Below are positions 48,571 through 57,545 of a stretch of 64,000 nt of DNA, piece after piece. A program made the translations under genes and the position numbers. The stretch comes from Lewinellaceae bacterium (lineage in GTDB: Bacteria > Bacteroidota > Bacteroidia > Chitinophagales > Saprospiraceae), in contig JADJFA010000004.1 of the NCBI GenBank assembly GCA_016708875.1, positions 248,001-312,000 on the forward strand. Reading direction: 5' to 3'. The notes below the pieces were generated by a model. It did not search any database. It was given only the letters and a program-made list of their open reading frames with translations, and had not been told where the DNA came from. How positions within the stretch are numbered: the first letter of the stretch is position 1; every line of letters begins with the position of its first letter.

Positions 48571-48996
48571 TTATTCAGAAAAAACTTCGATCTCGCTCGT
48601 TTGGATCACCAAATCGGTGAATTTGCCCTTGAATTGGGTAGCGCGCACAATGTGGTTGTCAATCCAGTGGTAATTGCCCCCACGTGGCTTTCCGAAAACG
48701 ATGCCGTGGTATTTGAATCCATGCTGGTCGAGCCATGCTTCAGTTACTGGCCGGTGAGCCTCCGTGCGGCTTGTGAAGAAATAAATGATGTGGCCATCGT
48801 CGTACCAACGATTGAGCATTGCCAGCGCGTCGAGGTAAGGTTCCACCGTTCCCATACGTTCCGGCTGTTCGTTCGGCACATCATCGCAGATGGTGCCGTC
48901 AATGTCAATCAGGTAATTTTTGACATGGAGGGGCAATTGGGGACTGATGCGCTGGCCTTTTTCGTCAAAGGCATCATTGAGCTGTGTGGTAGCCAT
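48571..48996 (-). CDS. HAD-family phosphatase-like protein
   Basis: A 141-residue cytoplasmic protein. LIDIDGTICDD (DIDGT at residues 31-35) is HAD motif I with the nucleophilic Asp 31 and acid Asp 33. YFFTSRTEAHRP is motif II (Ser/Thr). FGKPRGGNYHWIDNH supplies a motif III Lys and an acidic motif IV-like stretch. The small size means a minimal cap-less core. Relatives in Bacteroidota are often labelled phosphoheptose isomerase, which the sequence does not support. It likely acts on a small phosphorylated metabolite, unidentified. Confidence 0.75.
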   Translation of the reverse strand: MATTQLNDAFDEKGQRISPQLPLHVKNYLIDIDGTICDDVPNEQPERMGTVEPYLDALAMLNRWYDDGHIIYFFTSRTEAHRPVTEAWLDQHGFKYHGIVFGKPRGGNYHWIDNHIVRATQFKGKFTDLVIQTSEIEVFSE

Positions 48997-49008
48997 TGTG
49001 TCGTTTTC

Positions 49009-49931
49009 TTAAAAACTAAAGCCTACAGAAGCCTGAATCATAAAATTCTGGTGTTTTACATCGCGAAAGATCAATTCGCCATTTGTGCCGACACGGGCTT
49101 TTGCAAGATCAGCATCATTGTTTGTGATGTCCGCAAGGCCATATTGTACCCTGCCTGTGATGTAAAGTGCGTTGCTGATATAATAGGCAATGCCGCCAAC
49201 AAGGCCAAAATCGAGGCTTTTGTAAAGATTTCCCTTGTCCTCCGGGTAATCGTAATATGCTCCGAGGGTCTTGGGGGTTTCAGCAAGAAATGCGTCCACC
49301 TTAACAATCACGGGCTGTTCGTCGTTGGATTTTGTTGAACCTTCCCCCGGGTCGTCCTTTCGGTAGTTGTGGTTGAGGTTGAAATTCAGTTCCGTGTCAT
49401 TTAAGTTCGGGTTCACGTATGCGTTGTTGCCCAAAACGGTCTTGCCGGAATAACGCAGGGAACCTTCGCCACCCGATTGCACAAGCAATCCCACATAGCC
49501 CCGCCGGAGATTTCGAAATTGCCGAAACGGCCGTAAGCCATAATCGGGATATCAAGATAGGAGTTGTTTACATTGATGAGGTATCTGGATGTGCCCAGGG
49601 TGAGCACACTCCCGTTGGAGTGTTGGAAAATACGGTAAGACTGGCCTTCAAAAGTGTATTTCGAGCCTCGCTTGGAGTAGAGAAACTCGCCCCGCACCCC
49701 AAACTGGTCAGTAAATTTGTAGCCGAATGTCATGCCGATGTGAAAACCAGTGGCGTTTTTCCAGGTTTCAAGGTCGGCGCCTGCGTCATTGGTTTCGGAA
49801 TCGCCGGTGAAATGCGCAAAATTCAGCCCTGTTTTAAAGCCATATTTTATTTGGGCATTTGCTGAAGATGCGCCGAGCACGAGCAAAAGGAGTGCAAGTA
49901 GTTTCAGAGACTTGTTTATTTGTGTTGCCAT
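49009..49931 (-). CDS. Outer-membrane beta-barrel protein (PorT-like), frameshifted
   Basis: From ATG 49931 with a signal peptide (MATQINKSLKLLALLLLVLG, ending SANAQ). The mature start IKYGFKTGLNFAHF and repeated strands (GMTFGYKFTDQFGVRGEFLYS, YLDIPIMAYGRFG) are those of the small OMP_b-brl_2 barrels. The first frame decays after FEISGGA at about 49500, and the second frame resumes with VGLLVQSGGEG. An indel at the C-run 49499-49502 is implied. The C-terminus, IQASVGFSF, ends on an aromatic residue as barrels do. It is an outer-membrane porin or structural protein of unknown function, about 307 residues when repaired. Confidence 0.8.
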
Positions 49932-50250
49932 TTTTTGTGTAAATGTTTGAGAATCAGTTGACTGATAGATAAATTTGGAGCGGCTAATGGAATCTTACAA
50001 TATTTCCAAGTATTTCAAATTGCAATTGGGTGGCCAAAAGTACAGCATTCTGAAAACCTGAGGCTTGTTACCTTTGTGGCCCCAAAACGAGCTTGCACAA
50101 ATTTGTGCTGCCAAGACAAGGGTGAAAAGAATTTCAGTCAGCACTATTGATCACCATTTTGTTGAGGCGAAATGAATTTTGTCCCGTCCGACCAATCATT
50201 ATTTATAACACAAATTATTGAGGCGAAATGAATTTCGCCCTACAGCAATT
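49932..50250. other. Divergent gene-free region with two -7 boxes and a GGCGAAAT palindrome
   Basis: No ORF is credible here. TACTTTTG on the minus strand (50035-50042) could drive the barrel gene, and TACCTTTG on the plus strand (50069-50076) could drive paaB; the two boxes are 26 bases apart. The perfect palindrome GGCGAAATGAATTTCGCC occupies 50222-50239, with a damaged copy (ggcgaaatgaattttgtcc) at about 50166. The intact copy ends just 11 bases before the paaB ATG. Confidence 0.5.
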
Positions 50251-50529
50251 ATGAAAAACTGGCCACTCTGGGAAATATTCATCCGCTCCAAACAAGGGCT
50301 TAGCCACAAACACGTCGGTAGCCTTCACGCCGCCGATGCACAAATGGCACTCGAAAACGCGCGAGACGTGTATTGCCGCCGCAACGAAGGCATCAGCATC
50401 TGGGTCGTGGAATCGGCTCACATCCATGCCTCCACCGAAGACCCCGAGGCGTTTTTTGACCCCTCCAACGACAAGGTGTACCGCCATCCAACCTTTTACG
50501 AACTGCCTCATGCCGTGAAGCATATGTAG
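50251..50529 (+). CDS. paaB: 1,2-phenylacetyl-CoA epoxidase subunit PaaB (lone)
   Basis: A 92-residue protein from ATG 50251. NWPLWEIFIRSKQGLSHKH, GSLHAADAQMALENARDVY, RRNEGISIWVV and the ending KVYRHPTFYELPHAVKHM are diagnostic of PaaB. This is a small subunit of the PaaABCE multicomponent oxygenase that epoxidises phenylacetyl-CoA. Length is as expected (about 90-95 residues). None of paaA, paaC, paaD or paaE is beside it: a barrel-protein gene lies upstream and a cytochrome peroxidase gene downstream. It may partner with an epoxidase encoded elsewhere or be a relic. The family call is secure; the activity of an isolated subunit is not. Confidence 0.85.
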   Translation: MKNWPLWEIFIRSKQGLSHKHVGSLHAADAQMALENARDVYCRRNEGISIWVVESAHIHASTEDPEAFFDPSNDKVYRHPTFYELPHAVKHM

Positions 50530-50564
50530 AATGTGGCGCATCCAGAATGTTGAAGTCATGTGGG

Positions 50565-50710
50565 TTTGATTGACGATTGATGAATACATGAGTGTTGATT
50601 GTTGATGGAATGGTGGATTGGTAATGGCCAATGTGCCGCCATCGTCAATAATAACATCGTCCATTTCCATCAACAATCAACACTCATGTATTCATCAATC
50701 ATCAATCAAA
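50565..50710. repeat. 46-bp-arm hairpin of TGTTGATTGTTGATGG-type words
   Basis: Arms 50565-50610 and 50665-50710 are reverse complements with only scattered mismatches, around a 54-base loop. It lies between paaB and the cytochrome peroxidase gene and ends 7 bases before the latter's ATG at 50718, with an A-run. It could terminate paaB or mask the next ribosome-binding site. Confidence 0.8.
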
Positions 50711-50717
50711 AAAAACC

Positions 50718-51772
50718 ATGAAATGCTCAAAATTGAAGATACAAATCCCTCTTCTTTTGCTCTCCTGCTGGCCGCCTCCTGCCACCACGACCTGTTCAAG
50801 GGTCCGCCGCCGCCGCCTACGCCGTTTATTTTTAAATCCCCGGATAATTTCCCACCTTTTTTCGATCCGGCAGATAACCCAACAACCCTGGAGGGCATTG
50901 CCCTGGGCCGCAAACTTTTTTACGACCCAATTCTTTCGGGCGATAACACACAGGCCTGCGCCGATTGCCACCGCCAGGAAAACGCATTTACCGATCCCCG
51001 ACAGTTTAGCATAGGCATTGACGGTATTGCAGGGAAACGCAATTCCATGAGCCTCGTAAATATAGCCTGGCAACACCGGCTCTTTTGGGACGGGCGGGTA
51101 CACGGATTGGAAAATCAGGCTTTGCGCCCGATTCAAGACCCAGTTGAAATGCACGAAAGCCTGGAAAATGCCGTAGCCGAACTCCAGGCAAGACCTGATT
51201 ATACCGAAATGTTCTGGCTGGCATTTGGTACGGAGACGGTGGATACCAGTTTGATTGCCAAAGCGTTGTCGCAGTTTGAACGCACTTTTATTTCCTTCAA
51301 TTCCAAATACGACCGGTGGAAACTCGGTCAGGACTCCATGACAGAATCCGAGCTCCTCGGGATGGAGGCTTTTTTTGAAAATGACCGAGGGGGTTGTGCT
51401 CAATGCCATTCGTTTGGCGCCATTTTTAGCGACTTTCAATTTAGAAACAATGGCCTGGACAGCCTCCCCACAGATTTGGGTCGTTTTGCGGTGACTGGTG
51501 CCCTTTTAGAAACGGGGGCCTTCAAGACTTCCTCGATGCGCAATATTGAATACACCGCGCCCTACATGCACGATGGCCGTTTTGCCACCCTCGAGGAAGT
51601 GCTGGAATTCTACAACACAGGATTTCACCTTGGCCCTTACACCGATCATGCCATGTATAATCTCGTTAAAGGCCGTCTCAGTGAAACAGATAAGGCTGAT
51701 ATCATTGCTTTTTTGAAAACATTGTCTGAACCGGAGTTTTTGACCAATGCGGCGTTTAAGAAACCGGAGTGA
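50718..51772 (+). CDS. Di-haem cytochrome c peroxidase (CcpA/MauG family) lipoprotein, frameshifted
   Basis: ATG 50718 opens MKCSKLKIQIPLLLL. A missing base before about 50765 shifts the frame, after which LLAASCHH gives a lipobox (LAASC). The mature protein has two c-type haem motifs, CADCH and CAQCH, about 150 residues apart. Family features include ALGRKLFYDPILSGDN, FSIGIDG, RRNS-like KRNSMSLVN, FWDGRV and the C-terminal APYMHDGRFATLEEVLEFYN. Such enzymes reduce hydrogen peroxide in the periplasm or carry out MauG-like oxidations. It is anchored to a membrane by lipid. The next gene, a SusC-like receptor, lies 238 bases on, so it is probably a separate transcription unit. Confidence 0.85.
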
Positions 51773-52010
51773 TCAGATTTTACACCACATTTACTTTAAA
51801 TTTACATAAGTCGTTGATTTAAAACAACTTAATCAAGACTTAAACTTGAACCGCCATCCGTCCGGAAAGTGTCGTTCTACTTTTGCTGCGTGAAAATATA
51901 AGACGGTGTTCAGCTCTATCAAGCATCGCTTATTTCCACAACTGTTCCTTCCTTGAACACGCAGTTTCCTGCATAATCTGATTTTTTTACAACACCAAAC
52001 ATTTCTATCT

Positions 52011-55000
52011 ATGAAGGTCAATTACCTCACCTTCAAGGGCATTTGTTATGCCCTTGTACTTACCCTTATGTCCATCGCGACCGCAAACGCCCAGCGTGTG
52101 AGCGGGGTCGTGACGGATGCTGAAACCAATGAATTTTTACCAGGTGCAACGGTTGCCGTACTGAACGGAGGCCGCGGTACCGCTACAGACGGCGAAGGCA
52201 AATTCAGCCTGGAAGCTCGTTCTGGTGAGACATTGGTTATTTCTCTTGTAGGCTATGCCCCTCAAAGCGTGGTGCTAGATGCCTCTACCACACTCAACAT
52301 TTCACTTACTCTCGACAACAAATTGCAGGAAGTCATTGTGACTGCTCTGGGTATTAGTCGTGAGAAAAAATCGCTTGGCTATTCTGCCCAAGAAGTGAAA
52401 GGCGAGGATTTGACAAAAGCCAGAGAAACCAACATTATCAATTCCCTTTCTGGAAAAGTTGCTGGTGTTACTATTGTGGGCAATCCGTCTGGTATTGGTT
52501 CGTCTTCGCGTATCACCATTCGTGGAGAACGCTCCTTAAACATCAATCGCAACCAGCCTTTGTTTGTCGTAGATGGAGTTCCTATTTCCAACGAATTGCG
52601 TGGCTCCTCCGGCAATAACTACCAGGAAGCTGATTATGGCAATGGCGCTGGTTTTGTAGACCCTGACGATGTAGAATCAATAACTGTATTGAAAGGCGCC
52701 AGTGCCGCTGCATTGTATGGTTCAAGAGCAAACAACGGTGTAATCCTGATCACTACTAAAACGGGCAAAAACACCAAAGGAATCGGTGTTTCTGTGAATT
52801 CTACTCTAACGTTTGAAAATGTTTTGAGGCTCCCGGATTATCAAAATCAATACGGTCAGGGACTTGGCGGTGTTTTTGAATTCAAGGATGGTAACGGTGG
52901 AGGCGATGCTGATGGCGTGGACGAGAACTGGGGGCCGCAATTTCAAGGGCAATCGCTCGCTCAATTCGATTCTCCAACCTCTAATGGATTCCGTGGTGGT
53001 GACGTTGGCAACCTTTTCACCAACATTGGACCAGTAAATCTGGACGATCAATTGGCAGCACGCGGTACTGTCAATGCTACTCCATGGGTCGCGCATCCTG
53101 ACAATATTAAAGATTTCTTTGAAACAGGTGTGACCCAAACCCACAACGTAGCCCTGACAGGAAGCAACAGCAATGGGGATTTCCGTCTTTCCTATACCTG
53201 GCTGGATCAGGTTGGCACCATTCCAAACACAGATCTGAAACGAAATACAATCGCCTTTGCCGGTGGTTACAATCTCAGCCCAAAGTTCCGGGTGCGTACG
53301 GTTATCAATTACCTGACCAATAAAAGCGCCAATCGCCCCAATCTCAGCTACGGTACAGAGAATATCATGTATCTGTTCAACTGTTGGTTCCCGCGCAGCG
53401 TAAATACTGAATCTCTCCGCGATTACTGGCAGGCAGGCCGTGAAGGCTTGAACCAGTACAATTTCAACTACAACTACCACGACAACCCATATTTCAACCT
53501 TTATGAAAATACAAACAGCCAAGACCTGAACCGGGTGTATGGCAACGTGTCGCTCATATATGATCTGACAGATGATCTTAACCTGATGGTGAGGAGCGGT
53601 TTGGATGCAAGCAACGAGTTTCGCGCTCGCCGCCGCGCATACAGCACACAACGTTTTCAGCGGGGTAGTTACCGCGAGGAACGGCTCGGATTTTCTGAAT
53701 TGAACACCGATTTCCTGTTGAATTACAAAAAGGCGCTGAATAGCAAATTTGATCTGAATGTTGGTCTAGGTGGCAACGCAATGCGCCAGATCGGACGCTT
53801 TTCTGACGTAATTGCCCCAGAACTTGCAGTTCCAGGCATTTACACCTTGAGCAACTCCCGTGTGGCATTGCAAAATCTGACCAACACACCTTACACCGAA
53901 AAGCGCATTAACTCACTTTACGCAACAGGCCAGTTGGGTTTCAACAATTACCTGTTCCTCGACGTATCGGCACGCAATGACTGGTCGAGTACACTGCCTT
54001 CGGATTCACGCAGCTACCTTTATTATGCGGCCAACGTGAGCGCTGTAATTTCAGACGCCCTTAAGATTCAATCCGATGTGTTGTCTTTTGCCAAAGTGCG
54101 CTTAGGGGTAGCGCAGGTGGGTAACGATACCGACCCATATCAGTTGGCGACGATTTTCAGTGCACAGCAGGCTGTTTTGGGCAACCCATCTTACAGCGAG
54201 TCGAGTGTACTGATCAATGCGGATCTAAAACCTGAAATCAGTACTTCCATAGAAACCGGTTTTGATGTGCGTTTTTTCCATAACCGCCTTGGCCTCGACT
54301 TTACCTACTACAACACACAAAGTAAAAACCAGATTCTTCCAATTCCATTGACGAATACTTCTGGCTATAGCGCACGTATCATCAATGCTGGTTTGATCGA
54401 AAATCAGGGCATGGAAGTGACTTTGAACATCTCTCCAATCCGCAAACGGAATTTCTCCTGGGATATCGCGCTGAATTTCTCGCGTAACCGTAGCGAAGTG
54501 AAAGAACTTTTCACAGACCCCGTTTCTGGCCAGGAAGTCACCAATTATGTGCTCGCCTCGCGTTATGTGACAGTTGAAGCACGCGTTGGAGAGCAAATGG
54601 GTAACATGTACGGGATTGGATACGCCCGTGTAAGCAGCGACGAGAACGACCCATACTACGATCCGACCGGGGAGCACGTTGGGGAAGTTGTGTACAATTC
54701 TGCAGGCAAACCTATTGCAACCTCCAGCCGAGTTTTATTGGGAAATTACAATCCAGATTGGCTTGGAGGCATCGGCAACACCTTCACTTTCAAGGGTCTG
54801 TCATTGGGCGTACTGTTTGATATTCGCCAGGGCGGCAAAGTGTACTCGCATACCCAAACGGTGGGTCGTGAAGGTGGTACTATAAGCGAGACACTCGAAG
54901 GCCGCGCTAATGGATATGATTTGAGCCTTGAGGGCAACGGCGTAATAGGTGATGGCGTGGTACAAAATGCCGATGGAACTTTTAGCGACAACACGAAAAA

Positions 55001-55316
55001 ACTGAGTGCTCGCGAATGGCATACAACTTACACGCTGGGACGTGGCCTGATCGAAGGCGTTATGTACGATGCATCCTTTACCAAACTCCGCGAGGTTCGA
55101 CTAGGGTATACACTTCCTAACAAAATTTTTGGAAGATCATCCCTTCGCGACCTAACCGTCACTTTGGTGGGCCGAAACCTCGCTCTGTGGACCAAGGTGC
55201 CACATATTGACCCGGAGACCTCTTCAAATGTTGGAGGCACGATTGTTCCAGGAGTAGAATCGGTGGCGCTGCCTTCTACCAAAAGCTGGGGTGTAAATCT
55301 TAGCTTCCGATTCTAA
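52011..55316 (+). CDS. SusC/RagA-family TonB-linked outer-membrane transporter
   Basis: A 1,101-residue protein from ATG 52011 with a signal peptide ending ATANAQ. A carboxypeptidase-regulatory-like domain (residues about 28-105, GVVTDAETNEFLPGATV) precedes the plug (LQEVIVTALGISREKKSLGYSA, then SLSGKVAGVTI, RGERSLN, PLFVVDGVPI, LKGASAAALYGSRANNGVILITTK), which is diagnostic for SusC. The barrel ends WGVNLSFRF. It imports oligosaccharides or peptides together with the SusD-like lipoprotein encoded 42 bases downstream. No glycosidase, sensor or sigma factor is beside the pair, so the substrate is unknown. Confidence 0.95.
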   Translation: MKVNYLTFKGICYALVLTLMSIATANAQRVSGVVTDAETNEFLPGATVAVLNGGRGTATDGEGKFSLEARSGETLVISLVGYAPQSVVLDASTTLNISLTLDNKLQEVIVTALGISREKKSLGYSAQEVKGEDLTKARETNIINSLSGKVAGVTIVGNPSGIGSSSRITIRGERSLNINRNQPLFVVDGVPISNELRGSSGNNYQEADYGNGAGFVDPDDVESITVLKGASAAALYGSRANNGVILITTKTGKNTKGIGVSVNSTLTFENVLRLPDYQNQYGQGLGGVFEFKDGNGGGDADGVDENWGPQFQGQSLAQFDSPTSNGFRGGDVGNLFTNIGPVNLDDQLAARGTVNATPWVAHPDNIKDFFETGVTQTHNVALTGSNSNGDFRLSYTWLDQVGTIPNTDLKRNTIAFAGGYNLSPKFRVRTVINYLTNKSANRPNLSYGTENIMYLFNCWFPRSVNTESLRDYWQAGREGLNQYNFNYNYHDNPYFNLYENTNSQDLNRVYGNVSLIYDLTDDLNLMVRSGLDASNEFRARRRAYSTQRFQRGSYREERLGFSELNTDFLLNYKKALNSKFDLNVGLGGNAMRQIGRFSDVIAPELAVPGIYTLSNSRVALQNLTNTPYTEKRINSLYATGQLGFNNYLFLDVSARNDWSSTLPSDSRSYLYYAANVSAVISDALKIQSDVLSFAKVRLGVAQVGNDTDPYQLATIFSAQQAVLGNPSYSESSVLINADLKPEISTSIETGFDVRFFHNRLGLDFTYYNTQSKNQILPIPLTNTSGYSARIINAGLIENQGMEVTLNISPIRKRNFSWDIALNFSRNRSEVKELFTDPVSGQEVTNYVLASRYVTVEARVGEQMGNMYGIGYARVSSDENDPYYDPTGEHVGEVVYNSAGKPIATSSRVLLGNYNPDWLGGIGNTFTFKGLSLGVLFDIRQGGKVYSHTQTVGREGGTISETLEGRANGYDLSLEGNGVIGDGVVQNADGTFSDNTKKLSAREWHTTYTLGRGLIEGVMYDASFTKLREVRLGYTLPNKIFGRSSLRDLTVTLVGRNLALWTKVPHIDPETSSNVGGTIVPGVESVALPSTKSWGVNLSFRF

Positions 55317-55358
55317 TCTTATTGGTTCACCATTTCTTTCATTTTAGCATCACAAACA

Positions 55359-56828
55359 ATGAAATATACATTTTTAAAACCGTTGGCAATCTTAGGTCTG
55401 ATTGCGCTCTTTTCGGGCTGTACCAAAGATTTTGACGAAATCAATACCAACCCCAATTCTCCAACTGCAGTAAATTCAGGCTTGTTGCTCCCACAAATTC
55501 AACGCGACATGATGAATGCGTTGACGAACGAAACCTGGGGCATTGGCAATATTGTCATTCAACACACAGCCAAAAACCAATTTGTAAATGAAGACCGCTA
55601 CCTCTGGGGCGAGCTCAATAACATTTGGAACAATGTGTACGATAACAGTCGCGACATTAAAATCATTATCCAACAAAGCGAGGCGAACGGTGAGAACAAC
55701 TACAAAGCCGTAGCCCTTATCATGAAATCCTGGATGTTTTCACTGGCCACGGATGCTTATGGTGATGTCCCTTATTCCGAGGCCATTAGTGCCAAGGAGG
55801 GCCAGAACTACCCCAAATATGATGATCAGGAAAGCATTTACAACGGTATTCTGAGCGATTTGAAAACCGCCGGTGAACTGTTGGGCACTAGCAGTGAAGC
55901 AGTTGCAGGGGACGTTATTTTCCAAGGCCGTCTTGACAAATGGAAAAAACTCGCCAACTCACTCCGTATCCGTGCCTTGATGCGTATTTCGCGGAAGCGC
56001 GATGTAGGGGCTGATCTGAGGACAATCGTTGAAAACCCTGCTACTTATCCTGTTTTTGAAAGTGTAGCAGACAACGCAGTGTACACTTATGCTTCTGCCG
56101 CACCGGATCAGTTCCCATTGCACTCATCCCGTATCGGCTCATTCAATGAATTCCGTGCGAGTAAAACCCTGCTTGACACGCTTCAGTCCTTAAACGACCC
56201 ACGGATGCCCATCTTTTTCCGTCCGACACCCGATACAGAGGGTTCAGGCGTTCCAATTTATGCGGGTATTCCAAACGGGTTGAATGATGTTGATGCCCTT
56301 CAGTACAATGGGGGGCCACAATTCCAGTCGCGTATTGGAACGATCTATTATGAGCAGGCAATCTCTACTCCGGGTCTTTCCATTGCAAAAGGTGTAATAA
56401 TGACTTATGCTGAATTGCAATTCCTTTTGGCGGAGGCTGCCGAAAAAGGGTTGATTTCCAGCGATGCCAAAACATATTATGAGAGCGGCGTACAGGCTTC
56501 GTTCGAGTTCTATGGACTCACGACACCTTCGGATTATCTAAACCGCCTGGAGACCGCCTATACTGGTTCTCAGCAGGAAAAACTCTCGAAAATCGGTTTT
56601 CAGAAATGGGTTTCGTTGTACTATCAGGGCCTGGAAGCATGGTTTGATTGGCGTCGTACTGGAATACCTGCACTTGTGCCAGGTATTTCTAACCAAAACA
56701 ATGACAAGATCCCGGTACGATTCCGCTACCCGATCATCGAACAGGCGCTCAATGCTGCCAGCTATGAAGCAGCCGTACAACGTCAAGGACCAAACGATTT
56801 GAACTCGAAAATGTGGCACCTGAAATAA
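55359..56828 (+). CDS. SusD/RagB-family surface lipoprotein
   Basis: A 489-residue lipoprotein: residues 1-20 are the signal, box LFSGC, Cys 21, then TKDFDEINTNPNSPT, the common SusD/RagB-like (SusD-like_2) start. TPR-like helices form the scaffold (VALIMKSWMFSLATDAYGDVPYSEA, KKLANSLRIRALMRIS, MTYAELQFLLAEAAEKG). It covers the SusC barrel and binds substrate at the cell surface. Forty-two bases after SusC with no promoter between, it is clearly co-transcribed. A stem-loop with a T-rich tail at 56887-56919 ends the operon. Confidence 0.95.
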   Translation: MKYTFLKPLAILGLIALFSGCTKDFDEINTNPNSPTAVNSGLLLPQIQRDMMNALTNETWGIGNIVIQHTAKNQFVNEDRYLWGELNNIWNNVYDNSRDIKIIIQQSEANGENNYKAVALIMKSWMFSLATDAYGDVPYSEAISAKEGQNYPKYDDQESIYNGILSDLKTAGELLGTSSEAVAGDVIFQGRLDKWKKLANSLRIRALMRISRKRDVGADLRTIVENPATYPVFESVADNAVYTYASAAPDQFPLHSSRIGSFNEFRASKTLLDTLQSLNDPRMPIFFRPTPDTEGSGVPIYAGIPNGLNDVDALQYNGGPQFQSRIGTIYYEQAISTPGLSIAKGVIMTYAELQFLLAEAAEKGLISSDAKTYYESGVQASFEFYGLTTPSDYLNRLETAYTGSQQEKLSKIGFQKWVSLYYQGLEAWFDWRRTGIPALVPGISNQNNDKIPVRFRYPIIEQALNAASYEAAVQRQGPNDLNSKMWHLK

Positions 56829-56886
56829 TTGATCGAACTGAAAAGACAATACCTAGAACTTCATACAACAATGGGTTTGGTTTAGA

Positions 56887-56919
56887 GGAAAACGGCGCAA
56901 TGCCGTTTTCCTTTCTTTT
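56887..56919 (+). terminator. Rho-independent terminator of the SusC/SusD pair
   Basis: GGAAAACGGC (56887-56896), loop GCAAT and GCCGTTTTCC (56902-56911) form a perfect 10-bp stem, followed by TTTCTTTT. It lies 58 bases after the SusD stop codon. Confidence 0.85.
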
Positions 56920-56973
56920 AATAACCCGAATTCAATTTGAATGACTTTTTGACCTAATGACTTTATTGATAAA

Positions 56974-57534
56974 ATGACAAACGAAACCATCGAAAAAGTC
57001 TTTTCCATATTCCGTGAACGCGGCCACGAAGCATTCCATGGCGAACCTGTAAGCCAACTCGAACATGCCGTGCAAACTGCCGAGCTTGCAAAAAGAGGCC
57101 ATCCGGACGATCCCGATTTAATCCTTGCCGCTTTTCTTCATGACTTTGGCCATCTCTGCGAAAACGAAGCAGGTGATATGGGTGGCTATGGCACTTGGGA
57201 TCATGAAGAAGTTGGTGCAAAAACGCTGCAATCCTGGGGTTTCCCAGAAAAAATCACCCGTTTGATCGCCAATCATGTCTACGCAAAGCGTTATCTTGTA
57301 AGTACCGACCCGCTTTATTTTGCAGATCTATCCCCCGCGAGTAAAATCACGCTGATTAAACAGGGCGGGCTTTTAACTGCTGAAGAACAAAAGGATTTTG
57401 AAAGTGATCCGTTATTCGATCTTCACATTGCATTGCGCAGAATTGATGAACAGGCTAAGGTCGAAAATCAACCAATAAATGACTTGACCTGGTTGGAGGA
57501 TTTGATGCGCGCGCATCTTTCTTTAACCCTTTAA
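56974..57534 (+). CDS. HD-domain protein, PhnZ/phosphonate-catabolism-like
   Basis: A 186-residue cytoplasmic protein from ATG 56974. Candidate metal ligands are H31 (SQLEHAVQ), H56-D57 (FLHDFGHL), H60, H77 (TWDHEEVG) and H101 (IANHVYAKRYL), a full HD di-metal set. The GEPVSQLEHAVQTAELA opening and ASKITLIKQGGLL tail match the group that includes PhnZ, a di-iron oxygenase cleaving the C-P bond of a hydroxy-phosphonate. Many relatives are uncharacterised, and some HD proteins are phosphohydrolases. It is followed after 11 bases by the patatin gene and then btaA and btaB, so it is probably in the same operon and tied to phosphorus or lipid metabolism. Confidence 0.7.
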   Translation: MTNETIEKVFSIFRERGHEAFHGEPVSQLEHAVQTAELAKRGHPDDPDLILAAFLHDFGHLCENEAGDMGGYGTWDHEEVGAKTLQSWGFPEKITRLIANHVYAKRYLVSTDPLYFADLSPASKITLIKQGGLLTAEEQKDFESDPLFDLHIALRRIDEQAKVENQPINDLTWLEDLMRAHLSLTL

Positions 57535-57545
57535 ATTACACACTT

